From NCBI GenBank assembly GCA_035526665.1, contig DATLBY010000127.1:1-5935 (forward strand): a stretch of 5,935 nucleotides of DNA, written 5' to 3'. Below the pieces are notes generated by a model. That model had not been told where the DNA came from, did not search any database, and saw only the letters and a program-made list of their open reading frames with translations. The position numbers and the translations under genes were made by a program. The stretch comes from DATLBY01 sp035526665. GTDB taxonomy: Bacteria > Acidobacteriota > Terriglobia > Bryobacterales > Bryobacteraceae. Shown piece by piece: positions 1-5,630 of the stretch; the stretch's first letter is position 1, and every line of letters begins with the position of its first letter.

Positions 1-1467
1 GATGCCGGTCTCAGGCCGGAGCAGAGGGAACAGGATGACGTCGCGAATCGATTTCGAGTCGGTGAGCACCATCACCAGCCGATCGATTCCGATACCTTCT
101 CCGCCGGTCGGAGGCATGCCGTAGGACAGCGCCCGCACATAGTCCTCATCCATGCGATGCGCCTCTTCGTTGCCTTTTTCGCCCATTGCGAGCTGCATCT
201 CAAATCGCCGGCGCTGCTCTTGCGGATCATTCAATTCGGTGTAGGCGTTCCCAATCTCCATGCCGGCGATGTAGATCTCAAAGCGCTCCACCATCTCCGG
301 TTCATCCGGCTTATTTTTAGACAGGGGAGAGGTTTCCACCGGATAGTCGTAAATGATTGTCGGCTGAATTAGCTGGTCTTCCACGATTCGCTCGAAGATG
401 TCTACCAGCGCCTCGCCTGGCGTATCCGCGCGGGAATGCTGCTGAAGCCAAGCCGCGTCCTTCACCTGATCCAGGCTGGGCCGGCCCTCGCCCTTCCAGT
501 ATTCGACAATCGCCTCGCGCATGCTGAAGCGCCGAACGGCGCCGAAGTCGATCGCCTGCCCCTGGTAGCTCACCTGCGTTCCGCCCGTGGCGTCTATCGC
601 GGTTTGGCGCAAAAGCTCGGCACTGAGGTCCATCAGGCCGTTATAGTCGGTATACGCTTGATAGAACTCCAGCATTGTGAATTCTGGATTGTGGTGCGTC
701 GAAATGCCTTCATTGCGAAAGTTCCGATTGATCTCGTAGACGCGCTCCAGGCCGCCAACCACCAGGCGCTTCAGATAAAGCTCAGGCGCGATGCGCAGGT
801 AAAGGTCGATGTCCAGCGCGTTATGGTGCGTCGCAAAAGGCCGGGCGGTAGCTCCCCCATAAAGCGACTGCATCATCGGCGTCTCCACTTCGAGAAAGCC
901 TCTGGCGTCCAGTTGCCGCCGGAGCGATGCGATCACTTTGCTGCGCGTCACGAAGACGCGCTGCACCTCGGGATTGGCGATCATATCCAGGTATCGCTGC
1001 CGGTACCGGATTTCCACGTCCTCTAGCCCGTGCCATTTTTCGGGCATGTTCAGCAGGGTTTTGGAGAGAAAAAACAGCTTCTCGACATGGACGCTCAATT
1101 CGCCCGTTTTTGTGCGGAAAAGGTAGCCCTCCGCGCCGATGATATCGCCCAGGTCAATCAACTGGTAAAGCTTGTAATCACTCTCCGGCAAGGCGTCTTT
1201 CTTGACGTAGATCTGGAGACGCTCCCCCGTCTGGACCAGATGCGCGAAGCCGGCCTTGCCCATGCGGCGGATGGTCTGAACGCGTCCACAGATGCGCACG
1301 CTGATAGGAGTGGCGAGCTCTTCGGCCGTTTTATTTGCATATTCCGCCAGGGTAGCGGGAATGGTGTGCGTGAACTCGAAGCGCTGTCCGTAGGCGTTAA
1401 ACCCCAGGGACTCAATTTCGCGGATGCGCGCCAGACGCTGCTTCAACAGCTCGTGTTCGAGCGACAA
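1..1467 (-). CDS. lysS: Lysyl-tRNA synthetase, class II (partial, C-terminal end cut by window)
   Basis: This cytoplasmic enzyme charges tRNA-Lys with lysine using ATP. The minus strand reads open for 489 codons from a TTG at 1467 to the window edge. An N-terminal OB-fold anticodon-binding region lies at about residues 55-150. The class II catalytic core follows, with motif 2 as FRNEG (about 250-254) followed by STHHNPEFTMLEFY, and motif 3 as GMPPTGGEGIGIDR (450-463) with the motif 3 arginine R463. The frame ends in ILFPLLRPETGI, and LysS proteins normally stop a few residues after the LRP segment, so only a short tail should be missing. TTG is chosen as start because TGAGGAG precedes it by 6 nt and the first in-frame ATG lies well inside the OB fold. 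A TATAAT sits 22 bp upstream. It is divergent from the glycosyltransferase gene. The family call is very secure; the start is well supported. Confidence 0.97.
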   Translation of the reverse strand, partial: MSLEHELLKQRLARIREIESLGFNAYGQRFEFTHTIPATLAEYANKTAEELATPISVRICGRVQTIRRMGKAGFAHLVQTGERLQIYVKKDALPESDYKLYQLIDLGDIIGAEGYLFRTKTGELSVHVEKLFFLSKTLLNMPEKWHGLEDVEIRYRQRYLDMIANPEVQRVFVTRSKVIASLRRQLDARGFLEVETPMMQSLYGGATARPFATHHNALDIDLYLRIAPELYLKRLVVGGLERVYEINRNFRNEGISTHHNPEFTMLEFYQAYTDYNGLMDLSAELLRQTAIDATGGTQVSYQGQAIDFGAVRRFSMREAIVEYWKGEGRPSLDQVKDAAWLQQHSRADTPGEALVDIFERIVEDQLIQPTIIYDYPVETSPLSKNKPDEPEMVERFEIYIAGMEIGNAYTELNDPQEQRRRFEMQLAMGEKGNEEAHRMDEDYVRALSYGMPPTGGEGIGIDRLVMVLTDSKSIRDVILFPLLRPETGI

Positions 1468-1473
1468 TAGGAT

Positions 1474-1478
1474 CTCCT
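1474..1478 (-). promoter_or_regulatory. Shine-Dalgarno site of lysS
   Basis: The minus strand reads AGGAG here, inside TGAGGAG, 6 nt before the TTG at 1467. This strong site is what decides the non-ATG start of lysS. Confidence 0.8.
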
Positions 1479-1489
1479 CAAAGACACCT

Positions 1490-1495
1490 ATTATA
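1490..1495 (-). promoter_or_regulatory. -10 element (TATAAT) of lysS
   Basis: The minus strand carries a perfect TATAAT. Transcription would begin near 1483, giving a leader of about 16 nt that still includes the ribosome binding site. No TTGACA-like -35 box is visible 16-18 bp upstream, where the sequence is GC-rich, so the promoter call rests on the -10 box and its position. Confidence 0.55.
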
Positions 1496-1526
1496 GCGAC
1501 GGCTGCTGAGGCGGCGCGGGGAATCG

Positions 1527-1532
1527 TATAAT
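1527..1532 (+). promoter_or_regulatory. -10 element (TATAAT) for a probably leaderless glycosyltransferase mRNA
   Basis: A perfect TATAAT ends 6 bp before the TTG start codon at 1539. With the usual 6-7 bp between the -10 box and the start of transcription, the mRNA would begin at or next to the start codon. No Shine-Dalgarno sequence lies in the gap (CGACCA). No clear -35 box is seen. The box lies 31 bp from the opposite-facing lysS -10 box. Confidence 0.6.
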
Positions 1533-1538
1533 CGACCA

Positions 1539-2276
1539 TTGCACCCGGTCTCGATCGTTATACCCGCTTACAACGAAGAAAAGCGTCTTCCCGCCTCGCT
1601 GGATGCCGTGTTGGCGTACTTGGCGACGCGCCAGTTCTCCTTTTGGGAAGTGCTGGTGGTGGACGACGGATCCTCCGACGCAACGGCGCAATGCGTATCC
1701 GGGTACGCTGCCAGCCACCCCGGGGTTAGGCTCCTCTCCAACCCGGGCAACCGTGGCAAGGGCTATTCGGTGAAGCACGGGATGCTGGCTGCCGAGGGCG
1801 AGTGGATTCTGTTCACCGATGCCGACCTTTCGTCTCCCATTGAAGAGTTGGATGTCCTGCTTGCCGCTGCTACGGGCGAAAATGCTCAGGTAGCCATCGG
1901 CTCGCGGGCGTTGGACCGGTCATTGGTCGGAGTCCATCAGCCGGCCATGCGCGAGTACGCGGGCAGGGTTTTCAATCTGGTAATGCGGACGGTGACGGGA
2001 GTTGACTTTCAGGATACGCAGTGCGGTTTTAAGCTCTACCATGCAGAGGCCGCCCGCAGGATCTTCCCGCTCCAGCAGCTCGATGGCTTTGGCGCCGACG
2101 TCGAAGATCTCTTCATCGCCAAGCTATTGGGTATCAAGGCGATTGAGGTGCCGGTGCGCTGGAACAACGCCGAGGGAAGCAAAGTGAGTCTACTGAACGG
2201 GGTCGATTCCTTTCTCGACCCGGTTAGGATTCGCCTCCTGCAGCTTAGGGGAAAATACGCTACCGGCGGACGATAA
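1539..2276 (+). CDS. Family 2 glycosyltransferase, dolichyl-phosphate beta-glucosyltransferase-like (Alg5 type)
   Basis: This is a 245-residue GT-A fold enzyme that probably transfers a sugar from a nucleotide sugar to a polyprenyl phosphate on the inner face of the cytoplasmic membrane. The N terminus VSIVIPAYNEEKRLP (4-18) is the GT2 nucleotide-binding strand. VVDDGSSD (40-47) carries the conserved aspartates, NRGKG (71-75) follows, and TDADLS (93-98) holds the metal-binding DxD. DTQCGFKLY (159-167) and the later ADVEDLFIA and VPVRWNN segments match the Alg5/DPG-synthase branch. No membrane helix is evident, and the length suits a single catalytic domain. The TTG at 1539 directly precedes the first beta strand and no better start exists; it appears leaderless. 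The 3' end overlaps the convergent methyltransferase-like gene by 17 bp. The family is secure; donor and acceptor are not known. Confidence 0.92.
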   Translation: MHPVSIVIPAYNEEKRLPASLDAVLAYLATRQFSFWEVLVVDDGSSDATAQCVSGYAASHPGVRLLSNPGNRGKGYSVKHGMLAAEGEWILFTDADLSSPIEELDVLLAAATGENAQVAIGSRALDRSLVGVHQPAMREYAGRVFNLVMRTVTGVDFQDTQCGFKLYHAEAARRIFPLQQLDGFGADVEDLFIAKLLGIKAIEVPVRWNNAEGSKVSLLNGVDSFLDPVRIRLLQLRGKYATGGR

Positions 2277-3018
2277 TCTCGCGCAAGTTGTCCCGGGTTA
2301 GAAAAAACTTCACCGACTGAAAACGGTGGAATAGTTTTTCGAGGCCTCGATTGTTAAAATACTGCGCCCTCTGCTTATGACCGCGCGGCGTCAGCACGAG
2401 CGTCTTTGCGTCGCCAATCTGATAGCGGTATAACGGAACCTGTTTCGTCTTCTCGTCCGAGCTGAAAAACGCCAGCAGGCTGGAGTTGGGGCGCAGGATG
2501 TGATACAGCCGGTCGACTGTGATCTGCAGCAGCGGTGGCGAGAGGAATTGGAGCGAGTCCCAGACGAGAGCGCCATCAAATTGGCCCTCCTGAAAGTTGA
2601 GATTCTCCGCCAGGAAACGCTGCACCAGCTCCTCGTCGGCCTGCTTCTCGTAAAAATCTTCTCCGCCAAACGTCAACTCTAGAGATCGAATGTAATCCTC
2701 GGACGAGAGGCGATGGCCCATTTCAGTGATAAAGCTGACGTTGGCTTGGCTGGCGCCGGCGAAATCAACAATCGAGAGGGCGTACTGTCCGCGAATGGCG
2801 TGAAAGAACTGATCCAGACCATTACTCTGGCGCGAGTACGATTTCCCGCCGGGAGTGCCTTGAGCCGAGGACGCCGTAGCATTTACACCCGGACCTGATG
2901 CACCCTGGGGTGTCTGCGTACCCAGAAACGTCTTTAGCCGACCCTTAAACAAAGCCAGATCCCCTATCTGTCCGGATGAGAAAGGGCGGGATCCTGTCCG
3001 CCCACCGGAGGTGTACAC
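2260..3018 (-). CDS. Methyltransferase-like protein with degenerate SAM-binding motif
   Basis: A 252-residue soluble protein that reads like a class I Rossmann methyltransferase. ALSIVDFAGASQANVSFI (80-97) occupies the place of motif I but lacks the usual GxGxG glycines. GQFDGALVWDSLQFL (145-159) resembles the motif IV strand, and LRPNSSLLAFF (175-185) the LRPGG turn and strand after it. The C terminus KFFLTRDNLREIIVRR resembles the closing strand region. Residues 31-66 are low-complexity (Gly/Ser/Gln/Thr), probably a linker. The GTG at 3018 begins 2 bp after the bactofilin stop, which implies co-transcription and translational coupling. A TTG at 2952 (residue 23), with AGGGG 8 nt upstream, is an alternative start giving 230 residues. 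The substrate is unknown and catalytic activity is uncertain. It could be a non-catalytic partner of the bactofilin. Confidence 0.75.
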   Translation of the reverse strand: MYTSGGRTGSRPFSSGQIGDLALFKGRLKTFLGTQTPQGASGPGVNATASSAQGTPGGKSYSRQSNGLDQFFHAIRGQYALSIVDFAGASQANVSFITEMGHRLSSEDYIRSLELTFGGEDFYEKQADEELVQRFLAENLNFQEGQFDGALVWDSLQFLSPPLLQITVDRLYHILRPNSSLLAFFSSDEKTKQVPLYRYQIGDAKTLVLTPRGHKQRAQYFNNRGLEKLFHRFQSVKFFLTRDNLREIIVRR

Positions 3019-3020
3019 AG

Positions 3021-3557
3021 TTACTTAGGCTGAGCTGCTGCCATCGGCGCCGGATTGGCAGCGGGAGAAACGATCTTCTGCGTCGGCTGCTTGCTGACTT
3101 CCGGTTTGGCGATGTCGATGCTTCCCTTAAAATAGGCGCCATCCTCAATCACGATGCGGGCGGTCTTGATATCCCCCACCAACTTGGCGTCCTTGCGGAT
3201 GTCAATCTTGTCGGTCGCTTCCACATTGCCGTGAATGGCGCCCAGCACGATAATTTCACGGGCGGTGATGCCTGCTTGTACTTTGCCGTTGGGTCCGACC
3301 GTGAGGCGATGTTCGTGCAGTTCGACGCTGCCTTCCACCTCGCCGTCAATTACAAGATCTTCACGGCTATAGATCTGACCCTTAATCATGACTGCCTTGC
3401 CAATTGTGGCCGAGCCACCTGGGAGCGGCGCCGTGGGTTCAAAATTGCGTGTAGGCGAGGACATAGAGGTTCCTTCTTTGGATGTTTGGGGCGCCGGGCT
3501 GGGTTGGACCGAAGCCTGCCTAGGCGGGTATTCTTCGTCTTTTTTACGATTCCACAT
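3021..3557 (-). CDS. Bactofilin (polymer-forming cytoskeletal protein, DUF583)
   Basis: Bactofilins polymerise without nucleotide into filaments that localise cell-wall or envelope machinery. This 178-residue protein has a short N terminus MWNRKKDEEY, a Pro/Ser-rich linker to about residue 48, and a central right-handed beta-helix region (about 50-150). That region shows the typical repeats ATIGKAVMIKGQIYS, LVIDGEVEGSVEL, LTVGPNGKVQAGITAREIIVLGAIHGNVEA and VGDIKTARIVIEDGAYFKG. A Pro/Ala/Gln-rich tail follows. In family members with known tails, a short hydrophobic-cationic N terminus binds the membrane, and MWNRKK has that character. The ATG at 3557 has AAGGAG 10 nt upstream. An internal ATG (residue 32, position 3464) has its own AAGGAA 5 nt upstream and would drop the putative membrane tail. 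It leads a two-gene unit with the methyltransferase-like gene. Confidence 0.93.
   Translation of the reverse strand: MWNRKKDEEYPPRQASVQPSPAPQTSKEGTSMSSPTRNFEPTAPLPGGSATIGKAVMIKGQIYSREDLVIDGEVEGSVELHEHRLTVGPNGKVQAGITAREIIVLGAIHGNVEATDKIDIRKDAKLVGDIKTARIVIEDGAYFKGSIDIAKPEVSKQPTQKIVSPAANPAPMAAAQPK
3470..3475 (-). promoter_or_regulatory. Internal Shine-Dalgarno-like site in the bactofilin gene
   Basis: The minus strand reads AAGGAA here, 5 nt before an in-frame ATG at 3464 (bactofilin codon 32). The spacing is closer to ideal than at the upstream start, so a shorter bactofilin could be made. It could also be chance, since AAGGAA encodes Lys-Glu in the linker. Confidence 0.4.
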
Positions 3558-3567
3558 TACGGAGAAG

Positions 3568-3573
3568 CTCCTT
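3568..3573 (-). promoter_or_regulatory. Shine-Dalgarno site of the bactofilin gene
   Basis: The minus strand carries AAGGAG with 10 nt to the ATG at 3557, a slightly long spacing. Its first two bases also belong to the 3' arm of an inverted repeat (3572-3612), so the site could be partly masked by leader structure. Confidence 0.65.
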
Positions 3574-3612
3574 CGAGGTCTGCAAGAGCCGAAATGGTAG
3601 TACTGCCTCGAA
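3572..3612 (-). repeat. Inverted repeat in the bactofilin 5' leader
   Basis: On the minus strand TTCGAGG (3612-3606) is matched by CCTCGAA (3578-3572), a perfect 7-bp stem with 27 nt between. Inside the loop a smaller hairpin is possible: GG-C-TCT-TGC-AGA-CC, with one bulged C. The distal arm runs straight into the AAGGAG ribosome binding site. If transcription starts near 3613, the stem would be the first structure of the mRNA. Confidence 0.45.
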
Positions 3613-3619
3613 ACTTCAT

Positions 3620-3625
3620 ACTATA
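3620..3625 (-). promoter_or_regulatory. -10 element (TATAGT) of the bactofilin-methyltransferase unit
   Basis: The minus strand reads TATAGT, one mismatch from consensus. A weak -35-like TTTGCC lies 16 bp upstream (3647-3642). The predicted start near 3613 gives a leader of about 56 nt containing the inverted repeat and the AAGGAG site. This is the best candidate on this strand of the intergenic region. Confidence 0.45.
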
Positions 3626-3741
3626 GGGCGGAGTGGCAAAAGGCAAACGAAAATGAACAAGGGCGGGTATCCGTACTAGAACCAATACTTAGCGGCGGAG
3701 CCGAGAGACCAACTCCTTGCCTGAATCGACCGGTTCTGGTG

Positions 3742-3747
3742 GATAAT
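3742..3747 (+). promoter_or_regulatory. -10 element (GATAAT) for the GAF-Ycf48 unit
   Basis: GATAAT ends 7 bp before the GTG at 3755. A TTGCCT lies at 3717-3722, but its 19-bp spacing is long. The position implies an mRNA that starts at or within a base or two of the start codon, like the arrangement at 1527-1539. The bases between (AGGGAAA) also resemble a short-spaced Shine-Dalgarno site, so ordinary initiation from an upstream promoter cannot be excluded. Confidence 0.5.
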
Positions 3748-3754
3748 AGGGAAA

Positions 3755-4345
3755 GTGTCCAATCGGTGGAAAGACCTCGAGCAGCGCCTCGAACGAACCG
3801 AGCAGCAGCTTCGACTTTTTCAGAAAATCAGCCGTTTCATGGTGCGGGAAATGTCTCTGCAGGAAGTTTTGCAGGGAATCGTCTCGCTGGTGGTCGAGTT
3901 TATGGAGTGCGACTCCTGCCTGGTCTACCTTCTGGATAACGACCGGCTGGTGCTGTGCGCCTCAAACACACCGCATCCCTCAGCGCTGGGAAAAATCAGC
4001 CTGAAGCTGGATGAAGGTCTCACCGGCTGGGTGGCACGCGAGCGGCGGCTGCTCGCAATTTCACGCGAGGCGTATAACGACCCCAGATTCAAGTATTTCA
4101 GCGATCTTCCGGAAGACACCTACGAAGCCTTCCTTTCTGCGCCCGTCATCTCGCGAAACCGTGTGGTGGGCGTAATCAACGTCCAACACCGCTCGGGTCA
4201 TGCGCACACTGGAAGCGAAATGGAGCTGCTCACCACCGTCGGGGAACAGGTAGGCTGCCTTTTGATGCTCGCTCGCCTGGCGGCCGCGGGCGTCGATTCT
4301 CCTAATCACGTGGAACTTGTTTTCGCCTCAAGTTCGAAGCCATAG
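3755..4345 (+). CDS. Stand-alone GAF-domain protein (PtsP-like GAF)
   Basis: A 196-residue cytoplasmic protein. Residues 1-28 form a charged, heptad-like helix (KDLEQRLERTEQQLRLFQKI), probably a dimerising coiled coil. A GAF domain follows at about 30-175, with MSLQEVLQGIVSLVVEFMECDSCLVYLL, the GLTGWVARERR segment (88-98), DPRFKYFSDLPEDTYEAFLSAPVI (109-132) and RVVGVINVQH (136-145). The DPRFKYF-to-FLSAPVI stretch most resembles the GAF domain of PtsP (nitrogen PTS enzyme I), but no phosphotransferase, kinase, cyclase or DNA-binding domain follows. GAF domains bind small molecules or mediate dimer signalling; the ligand here is unknown. The GTG start lies just after a GATAAT box. The stop is 4 bp before the ATG of the exported repeat protein, so the two are likely one transcript. 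The domain call is secure; function is open. Confidence 0.9.
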   Translation: MSNRWKDLEQRLERTEQQLRLFQKISRFMVREMSLQEVLQGIVSLVVEFMECDSCLVYLLDNDRLVLCASNTPHPSALGKISLKLDEGLTGWVARERRLLAISREAYNDPRFKYFSDLPEDTYEAFLSAPVISRNRVVGVINVQHRSGHAHTGSEMELLTTVGEQVGCLLMLARLAAAGVDSPNHVELVFASSSKP

Positions 4346-4349
4346 TCAC

Positions 4350-5462
4350 ATGCGGCTGCTGAAAGTCCTGCTGCTCGCGGCAAGTGTTTCGTCCCTGGGG
4401 GCCCAGGAAAAATTCGTAGTTCAGCTCTTTCATGACGAAGACAAGAGCTCTCTTACGCTCACAGACCTGAAATTTCCGTCTGCCCGGCGGGGAGTAGCAC
4501 TGGGATTTCTCACTGAGAGGGGAGGCCGCGTCCGAGGTACTGCGGTTGTGACAAGCGATGGCGGAGAGCATTGGTCCTACGTGCCCACGAAAGAGATCGG
4601 CACTTCGCTGTTTTTTTTAAATGAAACGGCTGGATGGATGGTCACGCAGGCGGGCATATGGTTTACCGACGAGGGTGGCCGTTCCTGGCGGCGGATTCTA
4701 AAGCGCGAGGGACTGCACCGCGTATATTTCATTGACGCAGAGCGCGGCTGGGCGCTGGGAGGCCCCAAGCTTCTGCTGGCCACCCGGGATGGGGGGAAGA
4801 CATGGAAGAAGGTGCCGGAAGCCGACAAGCCGCGCACTGACGCTTCCACAACGTCGTATAACGCCATCGGCTTCGGAACACCAAAATTTGGCCTGATCGC
4901 CGGTCGATCGCGGCCCATGCGGCGCAACCGGCTGCTGCCCTCCTGGGCCGAGACGAAGCCGGAACGGCAGCGGGAATGGCCCTCGACTCTGATAGTTCTC
5001 CAGACTCGGGATGGAGGAGAATCCTGGACCTCGTCATTAGCGTCCGTATTCGGTTCAGCCACGCAGGTTCGTTTTGCGGGGGATGGCCGGCTGGTAGTGT
5101 TGCTCGAATTTGAAGATTACTTCGAGTGGCCATCCGAGCTGCTGAAGATTGATCCCAGGACGGGCAAGAGCGCCACGGTGTTCCGCGACAGGAAATCCGC
5201 CATCACAGACGTGGAACTGGTGGAGCAAGGGCCCGCGTACGCGGTAGGGTTTGAACCTCCCGGCAGGCTGGCGCATTCTCCCATGCCGGGAAAGGTGAAG
5301 GTCCTGCGCAGTGAAGATCTGGAACACTGGACCGGCATCCCCGTGGATTATCGCGCCTTGGCGAGCCGGGCGTTTGTGGCGGCGGCGGGACCTCGAGATG
5401 TTTGGGTTGCCACTGATGCCGGGATGATTCTCAAACTCCAATCCTCGGCCCCGGTTCGTTGA
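4350..5462 (+). CDS. Exported Ycf48/BNR-repeat (Asp-box) beta-propeller-like protein
   Basis: A 370-residue protein with a signal peptide: MRLLK, then a hydrophobic stretch VLLLAASVSSLGA, with cleavage likely after residue 17 or 18. Five Asp-box-like motifs follow: TSDGGEHW (68-75), TDEGGRSW (106-113), TRDGGKTW (145-152), TRDGGESW (219-226) and a degenerate RSEDLEHW (320-327). They are spaced as in BNR/sialidase-type or photosystem II assembly factor Ycf48-like propellers. Sialidase catalytic residues are not recognisable, so a binding or assembly role outside the cytoplasm is more likely than glycosidase activity. An insertion rich in Arg/Pro/Trp lies between motifs 3 and 4. The ATG at 4350 is chosen because it starts the signal peptide. 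An in-frame TTG at 4317 would add 11 polar residues and overlap the upstream gene. Initiation is probably coupled to the GAF gene 4 bp upstream. An 8-T run (4611-4618) lies within the coding sequence. Confidence 0.88.
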   Translation: MRLLKVLLLAASVSSLGAQEKFVVQLFHDEDKSSLTLTDLKFPSARRGVALGFLTERGGRVRGTAVVTSDGGEHWSYVPTKEIGTSLFFLNETAGWMVTQAGIWFTDEGGRSWRRILKREGLHRVYFIDAERGWALGGPKLLLATRDGGKTWKKVPEADKPRTDASTTSYNAIGFGTPKFGLIAGRSRPMRRNRLLPSWAETKPERQREWPSTLIVLQTRDGGESWTSSLASVFGSATQVRFAGDGRLVVLLEFEDYFEWPSELLKIDPRTGKSATVFRDRKSAITDVELVEQGPAYAVGFEPPGRLAHSPMPGKVKVLRSEDLEHWTGIPVDYRALASRAFVAAAGPRDVWVATDAGMILKLQSSAPVR

Positions 5463-5630
5463 ACATTTTAAATGCTTTACGTTTTATGCACACGTTTTAC
5501 ACGCAAACAAGTCTGTAAACGTGTGATAATAGACGAGATAATTCCTTTGGAAAATACGAGTAAAATGTCATTTCTTGTTTGACTTCCGCAGCGTTTCAGA
5601 TCATTCTAGACATGGTTCCAAGAGGTTAAT
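5463..5630. other. AT-rich intergenic block without a gene
   Basis: By hand count this stretch is about 35% GC, and only about 31% up to 5580, against a clearly GC-rich surrounding. No open frame looks coding. It holds an imperfect inverted repeat (5489-5525), a direct repeat of ACGTTTTA (5479-5486 and 5492-5499), and two GATAAT hexamers 12 bp apart (5525-5530, 5537-5542). A TTGACT at 5579-5584 could be a -35 box, but the sequence 17 bp further (CATTCT) is a poor -10. The block may be a promoter/operator region or the flank or end of an inserted element. Confidence 0.5.
5489..5525. repeat. Imperfect inverted repeat, operator- or hairpin-like
   Basis: CACACGTTTTACA (5489-5501) is matched by TGTAAACGTGTG (5514-5525): 12 pairs with one extra T in the left arm and a 12-nt centre. 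It begins 26 bp after the Ycf48-like gene ends. The right side lacks the T-run of an intrinsic terminator, so a protein-binding site, or the hairpin of a weak or bidirectional terminator, is more likely. Confidence 0.6.

Noticed and set aside
436..1026. Long plus-strand open frame of 196 codons
   Set aside because: It lies antisense to lysS, whose minus-strand frame has all class II synthetase motifs; the plus-strand product has no recognisable family features.
2976..3626. Plus-strand open frame of 216 codons
   Set aside because: It mirrors the bactofilin gene, which shows the beta-helix repeats, a start codon and a ribosome binding site on the minus strand.
4317..4349. Upstream TTG start extending the Ycf48-like protein by 11 residues
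   Set aside because: It would put polar residues before a clean signal peptide and overlap the GAF gene; the ATG at 4350 starts the signal peptide directly.
4577..5133. Minus-strand open frames inside the Ycf48-like gene
   Set aside because: They are antisense to a frame with a signal peptide and five Asp boxes, and their Arg/Ser/Pro-rich products are typical of shadow frames.
5489..5525. Intrinsic terminator for the GAF-Ycf48 unit
   Set aside because: The stem is AT-rich with a 12-nt loop and is not followed by a T-run on either strand.
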